From assembly GCF_003259375.1 (NCBI RefSeq), contig NZ_QLLN01000004.1, positions 124,001-188,000 on the forward strand: DNA of 64,000 bases, in the 5' to 3' direction. Each line of letters begins with the position of its first letter. The stretch's first letter is position 1. Below the pieces are notes generated by a model that saw only the letters and a list, made by a program, of their open reading frames with translations, searched no databases and was not told the origin of the DNA. Below are positions 1 through 9,678 of the stretch, one piece after another. This stretch comes from Arenibacter echinorum (lineage in GTDB: Bacteria; Bacteroidota; Bacteroidia; Flavobacteriales; Flavobacteriaceae). The position numbers and the translations under genes were made by a program.

Positions 1-792
1 TTGGCACTGGAAATGAAGGCTGCAGCCCTGATTTTAGATCGGCAGGTAGCTCTGCTGGCATCGTTTGTAGAAAATACTCCGCAGTTGGAACGACCTAATA
101 CATATAGGGCCATTTACGACCTCATGCACAACGAAGATGTTTTTATTATATCAAAAAATGAAGTCGAAAAAGAGTTTCAGGAAGCCTCTGTGGTAAGTCT
201 TCGTGCTTGGGACCTATATTACGAGGTTTATAGTGGCAATCATGAAATTGCCCTCGATATACTTGATGATCGAATCAAAGAGCGTTCTGGACAATTGTTC
301 AATTTTAGAAACGATCCATTTTTAGAACCATTGCGTACCTATAGGAAATATAAGGAAATTGAAGACTCGGTATTTCTAACCCTCGATTTTCCAGAAGATA
401 TTTTGGAACCCAAAAGTCCCGTAGCTTCATCCCCTTTGGACAATAGTCAAATTGAACATTACTCCGAAGCCATAGAACTATTAATGAATGAAAAAAAGCT
501 ATACATTGACCCTGAACTTAGCTTAAAACAACTAGCCACCCATGTAGGTCTGCACGCCAACAAACTTTCATGGCTGTTGAACAATCATTTCGGTAAAAAT
601 TTTAATGACTTCATTAATGGATTCCGGATATTGAAATTTCAAAAAATGGCCATAGATCCTGCCAATAAAAACCTGACACTACTTGGCCTGGCCTACGACA
701 GTGGTTTCAACTCCAAGACTGTCTTCAACACTTTTTTTAAGAAAGAAACGGGGATGACACCCAAGCAGTGGGTGAAACAAAATACAACCTAA
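1..792 (+). CDS. AraC-family transcriptional regulator, 5'-truncated
   Basis: The C-terminal half (about residues 153-260) is an AraC/XylS double helix-turn-helix: a first helix pair around LSLKQLATHVGLHANKLS and the second around LLGLAYDSGFNSKTVFNTFF, ending in the usual GMTPKQW. The N-terminal part is helical and contains a segment (DPFLEPLR) of the type found at the end of TPR-like sensor regions that precede AraC domains in Flavobacteria. The reading frame is open from base 1 and has only a TTG there, so the true start is probably upstream of the window. Target genes are unknown; the following barrel gene is in the same direction but 188 bp away. Regulator class is secure, ligand is not. 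Confidence 0.85.
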   Translation: MALEMKAAALILDRQVALLASFVENTPQLERPNTYRAIYDLMHNEDVFIISKNEVEKEFQEASVVSLRAWDLYYEVYSGNHEIALDILDDRIKERSGQLFNFRNDPFLEPLRTYRKYKEIEDSVFLTLDFPEDILEPKSPVASSPLDNSQIEHYSEAIELLMNEKKLYIDPELSLKQLATHVGLHANKLSWLLNNHFGKNFNDFINGFRILKFQKMAIDPANKNLTLLGLAYDSGFNSKTVFNTFFKKETGMTPKQWVKQNTT

Positions 793-980
793 CACAAAAA
801 CGGTATTTTATAGGTTGCCCAAAAAAGGTTGATATAGCCAATAAGGGGATCCCTATTTATCTTGGCCCATCAATAAGTTCCAAATCCCACCCAAATAGTT
901 CGGAAACATAAGTACGGGCGTTTGGCACCCACTACGTTTTCATCTTTGCCCCACAATTAATCCTAAAACCTATCACAAAG

Positions 981-1700
981 ATGAAAAAGCAATTATTATT
1001 ATTTATTACAATGGCCACCTTTACCGGAAAGACCATGGCCCAAGAGACTTTTATGGATGTAGTGATCAACTACACCCCAACAAGTCTTAATTATGGGGAC
1101 AACAACAAAGCCCTTAAAGATTTTAAAAAGGGGTATTGGGGACTTCAGGCTGGAGCCTCCTTCCAAGCCGGAATCAATGAGTACCTATCCTTGGTCCCCG
1201 AACTATATTTTGTTATGAAAGGAGGACGTTTGGAAAATAACAACCCCCTTACCGGCCAGGAAACCAAGATCAGGTTCAACACCCTGGACCTACCTGTAAT
1301 GGCGCGACTGCATTTTTGCAACCTATATGTAAATGCCGGACCAGTAGTAAGCTATAACCTGGGAGGTCGGTTAAAAACCGAGAGCGATGGCAACTTGCCA
1401 GGAGAAAAGTCCAAAATGGCATTCGGTTCGGAACAAGGCACCTATAGTCGCTGGGATGCCGGCCTACAATTTGGAATGGGCTATGAGTTCAAATTTAAAA
1501 AATCGAGACTCTTACTAGACCTGCGCTATCATTATGGCATGGTGGACATTGGCAACGGGGCCGACATGTATAACCGCTATTTTAATATGAATATCCTGCT
1601 TTCCAAAAAATGGAAAACAAATCCGTTGGGAAAGAAAAAGAGACAGGATCTTGCGTTTTGGGATGCATATGACGAGGAATTGGATAATCCGTTGAATTAA
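981..1700 (+). CDS. Outer-membrane beta-barrel protein, PorT-like
   Basis: A 239-residue secreted protein. The first 20 residues form a signal peptide (basic MKK, hydrophobic core, cleavage after ...TMAQ). The rest alternates polar and hydrophobic residues in strands separated by Gly/Asn-rich turns (GLQAGASFQAG, LSLVPELYFVMKGG, LDLPVMARLHF, YVNAGPVVSYNLGG, WDAGLQFGMGYEF), the pattern of the eight-stranded PorT/OmpA-like barrels of Bacteroidota. It probably sits in the outer membrane; the cargo or ligand is unknown. The last 20 residues are charged and outside the barrel. A CATCTTTG sequence about 25 bp upstream resembles the Bacteroidota -7 element and suggests its own promoter. Confidence 0.75.
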   Translation: MKKQLLLFITMATFTGKTMAQETFMDVVINYTPTSLNYGDNNKALKDFKKGYWGLQAGASFQAGINEYLSLVPELYFVMKGGRLENNNPLTGQETKIRFNTLDLPVMARLHFCNLYVNAGPVVSYNLGGRLKTESDGNLPGEKSKMAFGSEQGTYSRWDAGLQFGMGYEFKFKKSRLLLDLRYHYGMVDIGNGADMYNRYFNMNILLSKKWKTNPLGKKKRQDLAFWDAYDEELDNPLN

Positions 1701-1757
1701 AATGTACCCTATTTATTGGTTACCAACCCGTAACAAAAACTTTTAATTCTTCCCACT

Positions 1758-2462
1758 ATGCTAAACAATAAAAGGATTGCCTTAATTGCGGGGGCACTTT
1801 ACCTTACAGTTATCGTCTGCGGCATTTTCGCCGAAAAATATGTTCGCTTCACATTGGTAAATTTAACCGATGGCGCCGAAACCGTAAGAAATATCAAGGA
1901 CAATGTAATGCTCTTCCGAATGGGTTTTGTTGCAGATCTAATAATGCAATTAGCGTATTTTCTGCTGCCCATAGTATTGTACCAATTATTCAAAAAAACA
2001 AGTCGTGCCATGGCCGGTCTTATGGTCTTGAGCGTAACGGTGGCCGTAGCCATTATGTGCACCAACATGCTTAACCATTATGCCCCCTTGCTATTATTGA
2101 ATCCAAATGGGTATAGTGCATCATACGATCCGGAACACATTAATAGTTGGGTCCTGTTCTATTTGGAGATGCACAATAAAGGATACCATATTGCCCAGCT
2201 GTTTTTTGGACTTTGGCTGCTACCCCTAGGCTATATGGTAATTAAATCGGATAGCTTTCCTAAAATCATAGGATTATTCTTGATCCTAGGCTGTTTTGGC
2301 TATCTATTGGATTTCATGGTCTATTTTCTGCTTCCCGAAAAAAGCAATGCTTTATCCGAATATATAACCGCTCCGGCCGACCTTGGAGAGTTTTCCCTGT
2401 GCATTTATCTCTTGATCCAAGGCATAATGGGAACCAAATTAAATAGTAAAAATAAGTCCTGA
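1758..2462 (+). CDS. DUF4386-family integral membrane protein
   Basis: A 234-residue protein with about six hydrophobic helices. The N-terminus (NNKRIALIAGALYLTVIVCGIFAE), followed by a polar loop containing FRMGFVADLIMQLAYFLLPIVLYQLF, is the characteristic start of the DUF4386 family. No enzymatic motif is visible and the family has no assigned function; members are often next to regulators or hydrolases. It stands alone, 57 bp after the barrel gene and 84 bp before the serine hydrolase, and may be cotranscribed with either. Confidence 0.7.
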   Translation: MLNNKRIALIAGALYLTVIVCGIFAEKYVRFTLVNLTDGAETVRNIKDNVMLFRMGFVADLIMQLAYFLLPIVLYQLFKKTSRAMAGLMVLSVTVAVAIMCTNMLNHYAPLLLLNPNGYSASYDPEHINSWVLFYLEMHNKGYHIAQLFFGLWLLPLGYMVIKSDSFPKIIGLFLILGCFGYLLDFMVYFLLPEKSNALSEYITAPADLGEFSLCIYLLIQGIMGTKLNSKNKS

Positions 2463-2546
2463 ATAATAATCCGGAACGAACGGCAAAACCCAGTATCGCA
2501 ACTTTGCGGAGTAAACAAAATATCAATCCAAAAAAATCATATTAAA

Positions 2547-3806
2547 ATGACAACTTTATCCAGAATCCTAGTCCTATCAATTTTGAGTTTAATCCTTTCT
2601 TTAACATCCTGCTCCACTAATGATGAGGAAGCAACCATTCCTGAACCTTCCACAATTAAAAACGCGGCCGATTTAAATGCTTATCTGCAGGAACTAGTAC
2701 AGACTTCCACTATGCCCGGAATGGCCATTAGCATAGTAAAGGACGATAATATTGTTTACCAGGAGTCCTTTGGTTATGCAAATATTCAGAATCAGGTGGC
2801 CTACACCAATGAAACCATCAATTCTATTGCTTCCATAAGCAAAACCTTCGTTGGCGCTGCGGTGGCCAAAGCCATCGAACAAGGGTATTTCACCATGGAA
2901 ACCGATATAAACGATATCTTGCCCATCCATGTTATTAATCCTAAACAACCGGAAGGGGTCATCAAGATAAAACACTTGGTTACCCATACCTCTGGCCTTT
3001 TGGACAACCCTGAGGTCTATTTGGCACACAACTACCATATATTACCTGGGGAGGATATTACCACTGCCGGTGCTGGTCTCCTAATGAACGAGCTTGGAAT
3101 AGAACAAAGGCAAAGCTATTCCTTGGAAGAATTTCTGGCTAACTATTTTTTGGAAGATGGTGATCTTTACAGTTTGGATAATTTTGCCGATACTCCTCCA
3201 GGAAGTACCTGGAACTACTCCAATTTGGCTACTGGCCTAAGCGGCTATATCGTTGAAACGGCAACGGAACAATCGTTTGATGATTACGTTAGGCAAAATA
3301 TTTTGCAACCCCTGCAAATGAATGCTTCAACTTATGATATTTCTGAAATTAATACTGACGAAATGGCTACGCGATATATTAATGAAGACACCCCGCTACC
3401 AGTTTACGCCAATGATTCCTATCCAGAGGGAAGCATGTATACCACCAATGAAGACATGGGCAAGTATCTATTGGACATGGTTAAGGGCACAAAGGGAGAA
3501 TCCACGACCTTATTTTCCAAAGACACCTACGAACTCCTCTTTGACCCGCAATTGGCAGCTGGTACAGTACCTCAGGATTTTGCAGAAAACCACGGGTTAT
3601 TCTGGTATTTCCAGGATGGAAAGGTGTTACATGGAGGCAACAGTTTTGGGATTTCCACACATTTGGAAATAGGTCAAAATGGTAATTACGGGTTTATCCT
3701 GATGACCAATATGGACGCTTCTTTAAGTAGTAACACCAAAAATTACAGTGCCGTTAAAGAAAAAGTGACCAAGGCGATCAGCGAGTTGTTGGAAACCACT
3801 GATTAG
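2547..3806 (+). CDS. Beta-lactamase-family serine hydrolase, lipoprotein
   Basis: A 419-residue lipoprotein: signal peptide with lipobox ending at Cys22 (LTSC), so it is probably anchored in the outer membrane or periplasm. The penicillin-binding-protein fold is shown by the nucleophile motif S96-I-S-K99, the second motif Y224-S-N226 and the third motif H362-G-G in place of KTG. This combination is typical of class C-like serine hydrolases, D-aminopeptidases and esterases rather than of true beta-lactamases. Substrate unknown: peptidoglycan fragments, D-amino-acid peptides or esters are all possible. A CAACTTTG sequence about 40 bp upstream is promoter-like. Confidence 0.85.
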   Translation: MTTLSRILVLSILSLILSLTSCSTNDEEATIPEPSTIKNAADLNAYLQELVQTSTMPGMAISIVKDDNIVYQESFGYANIQNQVAYTNETINSIASISKTFVGAAVAKAIEQGYFTMETDINDILPIHVINPKQPEGVIKIKHLVTHTSGLLDNPEVYLAHNYHILPGEDITTAGAGLLMNELGIEQRQSYSLEEFLANYFLEDGDLYSLDNFADTPPGSTWNYSNLATGLSGYIVETATEQSFDDYVRQNILQPLQMNASTYDISEINTDEMATRYINEDTPLPVYANDSYPEGSMYTTNEDMGKYLLDMVKGTKGESTTLFSKDTYELLFDPQLAAGTVPQDFAENHGLFWYFQDGKVLHGGNSFGISTHLEIGQNGNYGFILMTNMDASLSSNTKNYSAVKEKVTKAISELLETTD

Positions 3807-3864
3807 GTCTGTTTTTACATTGCATCAAGTCTGTAGGTTAGTAATTAATTTAAACAATAATATA

Positions 3865-5292
3865 ATGAACATTAACAAATTGATAAAAGCAGGTGGTTAC
3901 GGTCTGGTTGGTTTATTACTGATTATTTCCATTGCCATTATCCTCATCCTATGTTGGGATAGCAAGCAAACCTCTTATTTAAGAGTGCAGGGAAGGGTGG
4001 ACACCTATATTATAAAAAACGTAAACATTGTACCCATGACCAGCGACACCATCTTAAGCAATCACGATATACTAATTAAGCAGGGGATTATTTCCAAAAT
4101 AGCTCCTGATATTTTTGCAAAGAACATTAAACAAATAGATGGTACAGATAAATTTATGGTACCGGGACTTGCAGACATGCATGTTCATGTATGGGACGAC
4201 TATGAATTAGGACTATACCTCTCAAAAGGAGTAACTACCCTTAGAAATATGTGGGGCATGCCCTTCCATTTGAGAATGAAAAAGCGAATTCAAGAAAACG
4301 CAATTCATGCCCCTATTTTTCTTACTGCCAGTCCAAAACTTACGGGACCTAAAGATGAAGGCATTGACAAAAAACAGGTAAAGGATGCCCGGGAAGGCAA
4401 GTATTTGATTGGCAAATACCAAAAACAGGGATATGATTACATAAAAACCTACTCAGGCTTACCTAGCGATATTTTTGATACCATAAAGGATGAGGCTTTG
4501 CTGCAAAACATTTCCCTTGTATCCCATCCAAGTTTTGAAGTCCCGTATGAATATCACTTTTCCAAACCTATAAAGACCATAGAACATACGGAGGACATAG
4601 TTCAACAAGTCCTAAAGTTCACAGATGACAGTCTAATGCTACAAAAAACCATTGTAAAATACGTGCAAACTAAAATAGGCCACACCCCAACCTTAACGGT
4701 CTTCCACAAAATTTCCGAGATTATTGAAAAAGATTCCGATTTATTGTCCGAAAATAAAACAGGCTACATAAACCCCGCATTTCTTGCCATTGGTTCCCAA
4801 GAAGATTTCAACCGATGGACAAGCACTAAAGTATATGACTCTTTGGTTGGGGAGCGCATCTTGAAGCAGCATCAACAACATTTGAAAATCGTAAAAAAAA
4901 TGAACGATGCAGGGGTTTTATTGTTGGCAGGCACCGATTCTGGCATATCATATGCCGTTCCGGGATTTGGTATTCACGAAGAACTAAAATTTTATACTGA
5001 AGCCGGTCTAAGCCATTTTGAAGCTCTTAAAACCGCAACTGTGAACCCTTCACTGGTACACCAAAAACTTTTCCGAACAGGAACAGTGGAGGCCGGTAAA
5101 TTAGCAAATTTGGTTATGGCCAAGGAAAACCCACTAACAAATATAAGAACACTTGAAAACCCTGAAATGGTTATTATAAAAGGACAATTATTGGATAAAA
5201 ATCAACTAGAGGAATTCTCTGAAAAAGCCTACCATCGAAGCAATTATTGGGCAACGATTATTAGATTGGCAGAAGGGATTATATTCAAGTAG
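3865..5292 (+). CDS. Membrane-anchored amidohydrolase-family protein
   Basis: A 475-residue protein when started at the ATG at 3865. I prefer this to an in-frame ATG at 3820 because the later start gives a clean MNINKLIKAGG signal-anchor followed by a hydrophobic helix, and the upstream codons look non-coding. The body has the imidazolonepropionase/prolidase-type amidohydrolase layout: short beta-sandwich (IIKNVNIVPM, VPGLADMH), metal ligands H-V-H at about 106-108, a later SHPSF histidine and the GTDSG aspartate near the end of the barrel, then the C-terminal return (TVEAGKLANLVMAKENP). It probably hydrolyses a cyclic amide or peptide outside the cytoplasm. Substrate unknown. Confidence 0.8.
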   Translation: MNINKLIKAGGYGLVGLLLIISIAIILILCWDSKQTSYLRVQGRVDTYIIKNVNIVPMTSDTILSNHDILIKQGIISKIAPDIFAKNIKQIDGTDKFMVPGLADMHVHVWDDYELGLYLSKGVTTLRNMWGMPFHLRMKKRIQENAIHAPIFLTASPKLTGPKDEGIDKKQVKDAREGKYLIGKYQKQGYDYIKTYSGLPSDIFDTIKDEALLQNISLVSHPSFEVPYEYHFSKPIKTIEHTEDIVQQVLKFTDDSLMLQKTIVKYVQTKIGHTPTLTVFHKISEIIEKDSDLLSENKTGYINPAFLAIGSQEDFNRWTSTKVYDSLVGERILKQHQQHLKIVKKMNDAGVLLLAGTDSGISYAVPGFGIHEELKFYTEAGLSHFEALKTATVNPSLVHQKLFRTGTVEAGKLANLVMAKENPLTNIRTLENPEMVIIKGQLLDKNQLEEFSEKAYHRSNYWATIIRLAEGIIFK

Positions 5293-5414
5293 CATTTTGT
5301 AAATAATTCCAAATCATTAATCCGAACCACCTATTGGAGTTACCCATCTAATTTTAGTCAATAAAATCTAGCGAAGCTAATAGTCTTGGACCATCAACAT
5401 TAACATCTAAAAAA

Positions 5415-6299
5415 ATGCAACATAACGAAATAAAAAAAACAATCCTGGTGGCAGGTGCCACTGGATATTTGGGAAATTATATTGCCAAAGAATTGATTTC
5501 CCGAAATATGGACACAAAAATTATAGTAAGAAAACCGGGGAAGATAATTGACATAGCTTCCAAATTAACAGGGATTATCCAAGCGGAAGTTACACGCCCT
5601 GAAACCATAAGGGGGCATTTCCACGGGGTGGATACGGTGATTTCCACAGTAGGAATTACTCGACAAAAAGACGGACTCACCTATATGGACGTTGATTATG
5701 GAGCCAATATGAACCTGTTGGATGAAGCCAAAAGGGCAGGCGTAAAAAAATTTATTTACGTCTCCGTTATTAATGGACAATTACACAGAAACCTAAAACT
5801 GGTGGAAGCCAAGGAAGCCTTTGTAGATCAGCTTAAGGTATCTGGGCTGGACTATACCATTATACGCCCCAATGGTTTTTTTTCCGATATGCGCGATTTT
5901 CTTAAGATGGCAGAAAAAGGAAGCGTCTATATTTTTGGTAAAGGAAAAAAGAAAATCAATCCTATCCATGGTGCCGATTTGGCCCAGGTTTGTGTTGATG
6001 CAATTAATTCCAACAAAAAGGAGATCGCGGTGGGCGGCCCCGATATCCTTACCCATTACGAAGTAGCAGAAATGGCTCTTTTAGCCTCTGGAAAACCCAT
6101 CAACATTATACATTTGCCCCATTGGTTGCGAAAATCCATAATATGGATTATGAGGACTTTTACCTCCTCCAAGACCTATGGCCCGATCGAATTTTTCCTT
6201 ACCCTTATGGCAGAAGATGCGATTGCTCCTAGGTATGGCAGCCACCGATTATCCCACTTCTTCCAGAACGAAATGGATACCTTAAAAAAAAGAACATAA
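5415..6299 (+). CDS. NmrA/atypical SDR NAD(P)-binding protein
   Basis: A 294-residue Rossmann-fold protein. The N-terminal G14-A-T-G-Y-L-G20 is the TGxxGxxG-type nucleotide-binding loop of atypical short-chain dehydrogenases, followed by DTVISTVGITRQ and KKFIYVSVINGQ strands. The usual YxxxK pair is replaced by a VEAKEAF segment, as in NmrA-like and complex-I-assembly-type atypical SDRs, so it may be a redox sensor or reductase rather than a classical dehydrogenase. A decayed copy of its 3' end lies at 16402-16513. The gene is followed by about 360 bp of apparently degenerate sequence and then by the acetyltransferase. Confidence 0.8.
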   Translation: MQHNEIKKTILVAGATGYLGNYIAKELISRNMDTKIIVRKPGKIIDIASKLTGIIQAEVTRPETIRGHFHGVDTVISTVGITRQKDGLTYMDVDYGANMNLLDEAKRAGVKKFIYVSVINGQLHRNLKLVEAKEAFVDQLKVSGLDYTIIRPNGFFSDMRDFLKMAEKGSVYIFGKGKKKINPIHGADLAQVCVDAINSNKKEIAVGGPDILTHYEVAEMALLASGKPINIIHLPHWLRKSIIWIMRTFTSSKTYGPIEFFLTLMAEDAIAPRYGSHRLSHFFQNEMDTLKKRT

Positions 6300-6659
6300 G
6301 TGTGATTATAATTTTTTTGATGGGCTCCAAGCCATTGTTACGAACATTCTAGACCTATTATTTTAGTTAGATACTAGACAAAAACTATTGGGTATCACTT
6401 CCATTCTTGGGAATTTAATTCTATGTCAAGGTTAATTACCATTTCGATTTATGCCCTTAGGCTTAGTATAGGAATCCTCCTCAACATCGGAGAGCCCAAG
6501 ACCAATCCCTCCCACATTTATAATTTATGGCGCTGGCTTCTATCAGCCTAATCTGAGTTAAATTATTTTAAAAATATGAAAAACTATCAACCCTTTGCGC
6601 TACATTTAGCGCTGCTTTAGGCATATTTTTTTTTAGTTATTTACCAAATATATCGTCCT
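6300..6659. other. Degenerate intergenic stretch between SDR and CatB genes
   Basis: This stretch has no intact gene. Short open pieces that begin like proteins are visible: from 6424, a 42-codon frame starting MSRLITISIYALRLSIG, and from 6576, a 14-codon frame starting MKNYQPFALHLALL. Both look like broken membrane-protein N-termini, perhaps of the DoxX kind, but they are too short to assign. The first about 70 bases resemble the sequence downstream of the SDR relic at 16514, so this spacer was part of the duplicated block. Confidence 0.35.
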
Positions 6660-7280
6660 ATGAACGCACCTGATAAAAACAATCCTTTCCCCTTAGAAAA
6701 TTACGATCGACTTTGTTTTTTAAAGAACATTGTAAAGAACCCCAATATACTTGTAGGTGACTACACCTATTACGATGATTTTGAAGATGTAGCGAATTTT
6801 GAAAAAAATGTGAAATATCATTTCGACTTTGTGGGAGACAAGCTCATTATTGGAAAATTCTGTATGATCGCCTCCAATGTGACATTTATTATGAATGGGG
6901 CCAATCATTTAAGCAGTTCCGTTTCCTCCTATCCCTTCGCGATTTTTGGCAAAGATTGGAGCCACGCCATGGACGGCAAAAGCTATCCTACCAAAGGCAA
7001 TACGGTAATAGGAAATGATGTTTGGATCGGCTATAATGCCACCTTAATGCCAGGAATAACCATTGGCGATGGTGCTATAATTGCCAGCAATTCAACAGTT
7101 ACAAAAGATGTAACGCCATATAGTATTGTTGGGGGCAATCCAGCCGAATTGATCCGCAAGCGCTTTTCTGAAGCAGATATTGCCAAATTACTGGAGCTGA
7201 AATGGTGGGATTGGCCCATTGAAAAGATTACGGCCAATGTCCAAAATCTGACTGGCGATAAATTAAACGAATTGCTTTAA
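6660..7280 (+). CDS. CatB/Vat-type xenobiotic acetyltransferase (hexapeptide repeat)
   Basis: A 206-residue left-handed beta-helix acetyltransferase. It shows the XAT subfamily features in order: GDYTYYDD near the N-terminus, KLIIGKFCMIASNVTFIMNGANH (a hexapeptide coil containing the loop His of this family), KGNTVIGNDVWIGYNATLMPGITIGDGAIIASNSTVTKDV and YSIVGGNPAELIRKRF. These proteins use acetyl-CoA to acetylate hydroxyl groups; chloramphenicol and streptogramin A are the classical substrates, but many chromosomal members probably act on other molecules. A decayed paralogue lies at 21970-22327. Family secure, drug resistance not implied. Confidence 0.9.
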   Translation: MNAPDKNNPFPLENYDRLCFLKNIVKNPNILVGDYTYYDDFEDVANFEKNVKYHFDFVGDKLIIGKFCMIASNVTFIMNGANHLSSSVSSYPFAIFGKDWSHAMDGKSYPTKGNTVIGNDVWIGYNATLMPGITIGDGAIIASNSTVTKDVTPYSIVGGNPAELIRKRFSEADIAKLLELKWWDWPIEKITANVQNLTGDKLNELL

Positions 7281-7456
7281 AATTGCCATATCCAAGGATT
7301 TACCTATTTTTTGTTTATGATTCACTACCTTTTAGACACCCGATTCAAACATGTTTGATATTATATTTTCAATTAATGTAAACAAAGTAAATATATGAAC
7401 TGCAAAAACCGTGAATCTAGAGCTGATGCAAATTAAAATAGTAAAAACACAATTCC

Positions 7457-9508
7457 ATGAATAGGCAATCCATCTTAATACTACTTTCTGTATTTTGCTC
7501 CATGTTGACATTCCCTCAATCTTTTGAGCATAAAGTGGAGGCTGAGTTTGACCAACCAAATAACATCCGTCAATATCTGTGCAAGGTGGCCAGCGATATT
7601 ACCCATAATTCCTTAAATGATATTAAAAATTTGGAGGACTGGGAAGCAGTTCGGGAGGAACGGCATCAACAATTTTTGGAGATGTTGGGGCTACAAGGAA
7701 AGCCTTTTGAAGGAAAGAGGCCTCCTCTAAATGTGACCAAAACAGGAAGTATTCAAAAAAAGGGATACCGGATCGAAAAGCTGTACTACGAATCTTTGCC
7801 CGGTCTATATGTGCCCGCCAACCTCTACATTCCGAATGGAATCAAAAAACCGCTGCCCGCCATATTGTATGTTAGTGGCCATGCTCATTCCCAAAAATAC
7901 AACTATCAGGCACATGCCAAGAATTTCGCCGAAAACGGTTTTGTATGCCTAATTATCGAAACCATTCAACGAGGAGAGGTAGAAGGCGAACACTTAGGCC
8001 AGGAATCGAACGGATGGTTCCATTGGTATAGCCGCGGCTACAATCCTGCTGGCGTGGAAGTATGGAACGGCATTAGGGGCTTGGATCTATTGTCCGAAAT
8101 GCCAGAAGTAGATAAAAATAATCTAGGTGTAACCGGCATTTCGGGAGGAGGTTCCCAAAGCTGGTATCTGCCAGCTGCCGATTCAAGAATCAAGGCGGCG
8201 GCGGCCGTAGCCGGCGCAAGTTCGTTGGAAGGCCAAATAGCCCAAAAAACTATCGATGACCATTGCGACTGTATGATGCCGATCAACACCTATGGCATCG
8301 ACTTCTCCGACATAGGCGCATTGATCGCGCCACGACCATTTATGATTGCACAACCAAATCGTGACCTGTACTATTCCATCGTGGCTGTCCATACATTGTT
8401 CGACAAAACAAAACCCATTTACTCTTATTACGGAAAGCCAGAGAATTTGATTATGAAAGATGCTTCCGGAGGACATAGTTATGGATCGAAGGAAGAATTG
8501 CGCCCTGAAATTCTAGCGTTCTTTTTAAAGGAATTAAAGAGTAAAAATATCTCACCGGATAAATTGGGAGAAATCGACACTTCGTTGGAACTCTCAGAAG
8601 AAGCATTGAAAGCCTATGTAAATGGAGTACCAAAAGACGATAGAACAAAAACCATCCAGGATTCGTTCGTGGAGCTGGCCTCACCGCTAGAAATTAATAC
8701 GGTAGAACAACTGGATTCCTATAAAAACGAGGTAAAGGCTTTTTTGAGGGAAAAAACGTTTGGTGCCTTTCCTGAAAAACCAGCATCCTTGGACATGCGA
8801 TTGGATTTTATATCATCGAGCACATCAGGCAACGAAAGAAAAGATTACAATTTTGTTTCCGAGGAAGGATGGCGGTTGAAGCTCTCCCTACAAACGGGGC
8901 AACCGACGGATAATAACCAACCCCTTCTTTTGGTCTTAAAGAACCCTAATGAAGAACGTTATGAATCGGCCGCTTTAGCTAGTGGTCTGAAGGGGAAAGT
9001 GATCGTTGCCTATTTTGAGGCACGGGGAATTGGTGATACCGGTTGGTCTCCATCAGAACAGTGGCATATTCGCCGAGCTTCAGCTTGGACAGGAAGAACC
9101 ATTGCCTCCATGCGTGTTTATGACGTGTTACGCTGTTTGCAAGCCTTGCGCAGCATCCCAGGCGTAGATACCGACAACATTAGTATTCTCGCCCAGGGCG
9201 AAATGGCAGCCATTGCCTCATATACGGCCCTATTGGACGGTAATGTAAAATCTCTTCTGATTAAAGATCCCCCAGCAACCCAGAACGTTCCTAGCGACCC
9301 AACCGGCAAGGGCGAAGCCATAGAAATGCTCAATTGTTTGAGGGTGACCGATCTACCGCAAGTGGCTGGTTTGCAATTTCCCAATGAATTGGTTGTTATC
9401 GGCAATCAGCCCACAACTTACGATTGGACTAAAGAGCTTTACAATAATTTGGATAGGCCTGGTGCCTACAAATCCATTCAAAAAGTATCCCAATGGCTTG
9501 ATGATTAA
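7457..9508 (+). CDS. Secreted two-domain alpha/beta hydrolase (acetyl xylan esterase-like)
   Basis: A 683-residue protein with a signal peptide (MNRQSILILLSVFCSMLTFPQ). The first hydrolase domain (about 105-362) carries the nucleophile elbow G227-I-S229-G-G, the strand LPAILYVSGHAH, and a histidine in GGHSYG (H340); this is the layout of the acetyl xylan esterase/dienelactone hydrolase group. The second domain (about 465-683) has the same strand order, but its elbow reads A-Q-G581-E-M, so the serine is missing and the domain is probably non-catalytic. It is convergent with the dehydrogenase-aldolase operon and may supply that pathway by de-esterifying a carbohydrate outside the cell; this link is inference from position only. 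Confidence 0.8.
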   Translation: MNRQSILILLSVFCSMLTFPQSFEHKVEAEFDQPNNIRQYLCKVASDITHNSLNDIKNLEDWEAVREERHQQFLEMLGLQGKPFEGKRPPLNVTKTGSIQKKGYRIEKLYYESLPGLYVPANLYIPNGIKKPLPAILYVSGHAHSQKYNYQAHAKNFAENGFVCLIIETIQRGEVEGEHLGQESNGWFHWYSRGYNPAGVEVWNGIRGLDLLSEMPEVDKNNLGVTGISGGGSQSWYLPAADSRIKAAAAVAGASSLEGQIAQKTIDDHCDCMMPINTYGIDFSDIGALIAPRPFMIAQPNRDLYYSIVAVHTLFDKTKPIYSYYGKPENLIMKDASGGHSYGSKEELRPEILAFFLKELKSKNISPDKLGEIDTSLELSEEALKAYVNGVPKDDRTKTIQDSFVELASPLEINTVEQLDSYKNEVKAFLREKTFGAFPEKPASLDMRLDFISSSTSGNERKDYNFVSEEGWRLKLSLQTGQPTDNNQPLLLVLKNPNEERYESAALASGLKGKVIVAYFEARGIGDTGWSPSEQWHIRRASAWTGRTIASMRVYDVLRCLQALRSIPGVDTDNISILAQGEMAAIASYTALLDGNVKSLLIKDPPATQNVPSDPTGKGEAIEMLNCLRVTDLPQVAGLQFPNELVVIGNQPTTYDWTKELYNNLDRPGAYKSIQKVSQWLDD

Positions 9509-9561
9509 TTTTAATGAGTTCTTTACCCTGGCAATTCAAAAAAATGAATCCGAAATAAAAC

Positions 9562-9592
9562 TAACCCCCTAATGATCCTACTATTGGGGTTA
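9562..9592. terminator. Possible hairpin between convergent genes
   Basis: TAACCCC at 9562-9568 pairs with GGGGTTA at 9586-9592 across a 17-base loop, between the hydrolase stop and the dehydrogenase stop. There is no clear T-run, so a terminator role is weakly supported. Confidence 0.3.
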
Positions 9593-9678
9593 AGCCATAT
9601 GCCACTTTGGCCTTACGTATTTCTAATTGGTACCTAAAAACGGTTTTTGAAAAACTGGTCTGTAATTCTTGATTGCTC

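Noticed and set aside
6660-7280. Chloramphenicol or streptogramin resistance gene
   Set aside because: Only the XAT family is shown by the sequence; a drug substrate cannot be inferred.
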